A stretch of DNA of 6,532 bases. Source: Promethearchaeia archaeon. Its GTDB lineage: Archaea; Asgardarchaeota; Lokiarchaeia; Sigyniarchaeales; SOKP01. The notes beneath the pieces are model-generated. The model was not told where the DNA came from. It made no database searches and saw only the letters and a program-made list of their open reading frames with translations. Of this stretch, positions 6,337-6,532 are shown one piece after another. The position numbers and the translations under genes are program-made. Each line of letters begins with the position of its first letter. The first letter of the stretch is position 1. The stretch spans positions 1 to 6,532 of the forward strand of contig JAHQWX010000106.1 of the NCBI GenBank assembly GCA_029856375.1. Direction: 5' to 3'.

Positions 6337-6532
6337 ATGCCCCTTTTTAAAAAACATATTGCTTTATTTGACGACTCTCATAATGAAATGCTAAGTTATG
6401 AAGATGAAGAGTTCTTTGAATTTAAGGACATTCTCCTTAAAAATAATTTCTTCCTTAAGCAATGCGAGAAGCCAGTGCTATTTGAAGACGACCTAACTGA
6501 TGTAGATATTATGGTTATAGGAAATCCTATTA
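6337..6532 (+). CDS. Unidentified protein, partial N-terminus, possibly a GATase1-like (DUF4350/IFT52-type) domain
   Basis: The frame opens with ATG at 6337 (the first in-frame start after a TAG at 6319-6321) and runs off the window after 65 codons. The visible residues give a short beta strand with a turn (IALFDDSHNEML, 8-19), an acidic helix-forming stretch (SYEDEEFFEFKDILLKNNFF, 20-39), a second strand region and then VDIMVIGNPI (56-65). The pattern strand, D-x-H-N-E, helix, then a hydrophobic strand ending in G-N-P resembles the first beta-alpha-beta unit of GATase1-like domains such as DUF4350 and IFT52-type proteins, where the opening FD-x-(A/S)-H-N-E is typical. No signal peptide or membrane segment is seen. 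It is divergent from purA. The similarity is recalled rather than computed and the function is unknown; the ORF itself is well supported by codon pattern and promoter. Confidence 0.6.
   Translation, partial: MPLFKKHIALFDDSHNEMLSYEDEEFFEFKDILLKNNFFLKQCEKPVLFEDDLTDVDIMVIGNPI

Noticed and set aside
1..6532. A multi-gene novel defence, mobile or CRISPR-like system.
   Set aside because: No repeats of array type, integrase, transposase, nuclease or toxin-like genes are visible; the complete genes are recognisable metabolic enzymes.

Overview
The window is AT-rich (roughly one third G+C by eye) with short intergenic gaps. Its promoter-like motifs look archaeal: purine-rich BRE-like stretches followed by TTTATA-type boxes, with weak or absent Shine-Dalgarno sites. 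The gene content suggests an anaerobic archaeon, with an Asgard/Lokiarchaeia-type lineage as my best guess: a fumarate-adding glycyl radical enzyme, a cytosolic-type GH38 alpha-mannosidase, a PfkB sugar-phosphate kinase and a purine biosynthesis gene. That lineage is an inference from composition and gene types, not proof.

Layout from left to right. (1) Positions 1-734, minus strand: the N-terminal 244 residues of a large glycyl radical enzyme of the benzylsuccinate/alkylsuccinate synthase alpha-subunit clade, cut by the window edge before its catalytic Cys and Gly. (2) 735-895: leader and likely promoter of that gene, plus a T-rich stretch that may end the upstream gene. (3) 896-3664, minus: a complete GH38 family alpha-mannosidase-like glycosidase with no signal peptide. 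(4) 3665-3812: a 148-nt divergent promoter region. (5) 3813-4799, plus: a complete PfkB-family kinase closest to the 1-phosphofructokinase/tagatose-6-phosphate kinase (FruK/LacC) branch. (6) 4800-4820: a 21-nt convergent gap. (7) 4821-6122, minus: adenylosuccinate synthetase, purA. (8) 6123-6336: a divergent promoter region with a perfect short inverted repeat. (9) 6337-6532, plus: the first 65 residues of an unrecognised gene that resembles the start of a GATase1-like (DUF4350/IFT52-type) domain.

The glycosidase and the sugar-phosphate kinase are divergently transcribed from one short region and could act together in breakdown of mannose-containing glycans, with the kinase feeding a sugar phosphate towards glycolysis. 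The glycyl radical enzyme follows the glycosidase on the same strand but has its own good promoter candidate, so it is probably a separate unit. purA is housekeeping. I see no tRNA, rRNA, CRISPR array, insertion sequence or multi-gene defence-like system. The points most worth following up are the hydrocarbon-activation-type enzyme in an archaeal setting and the altered substrate-site motifs in the kinase and in PurA.
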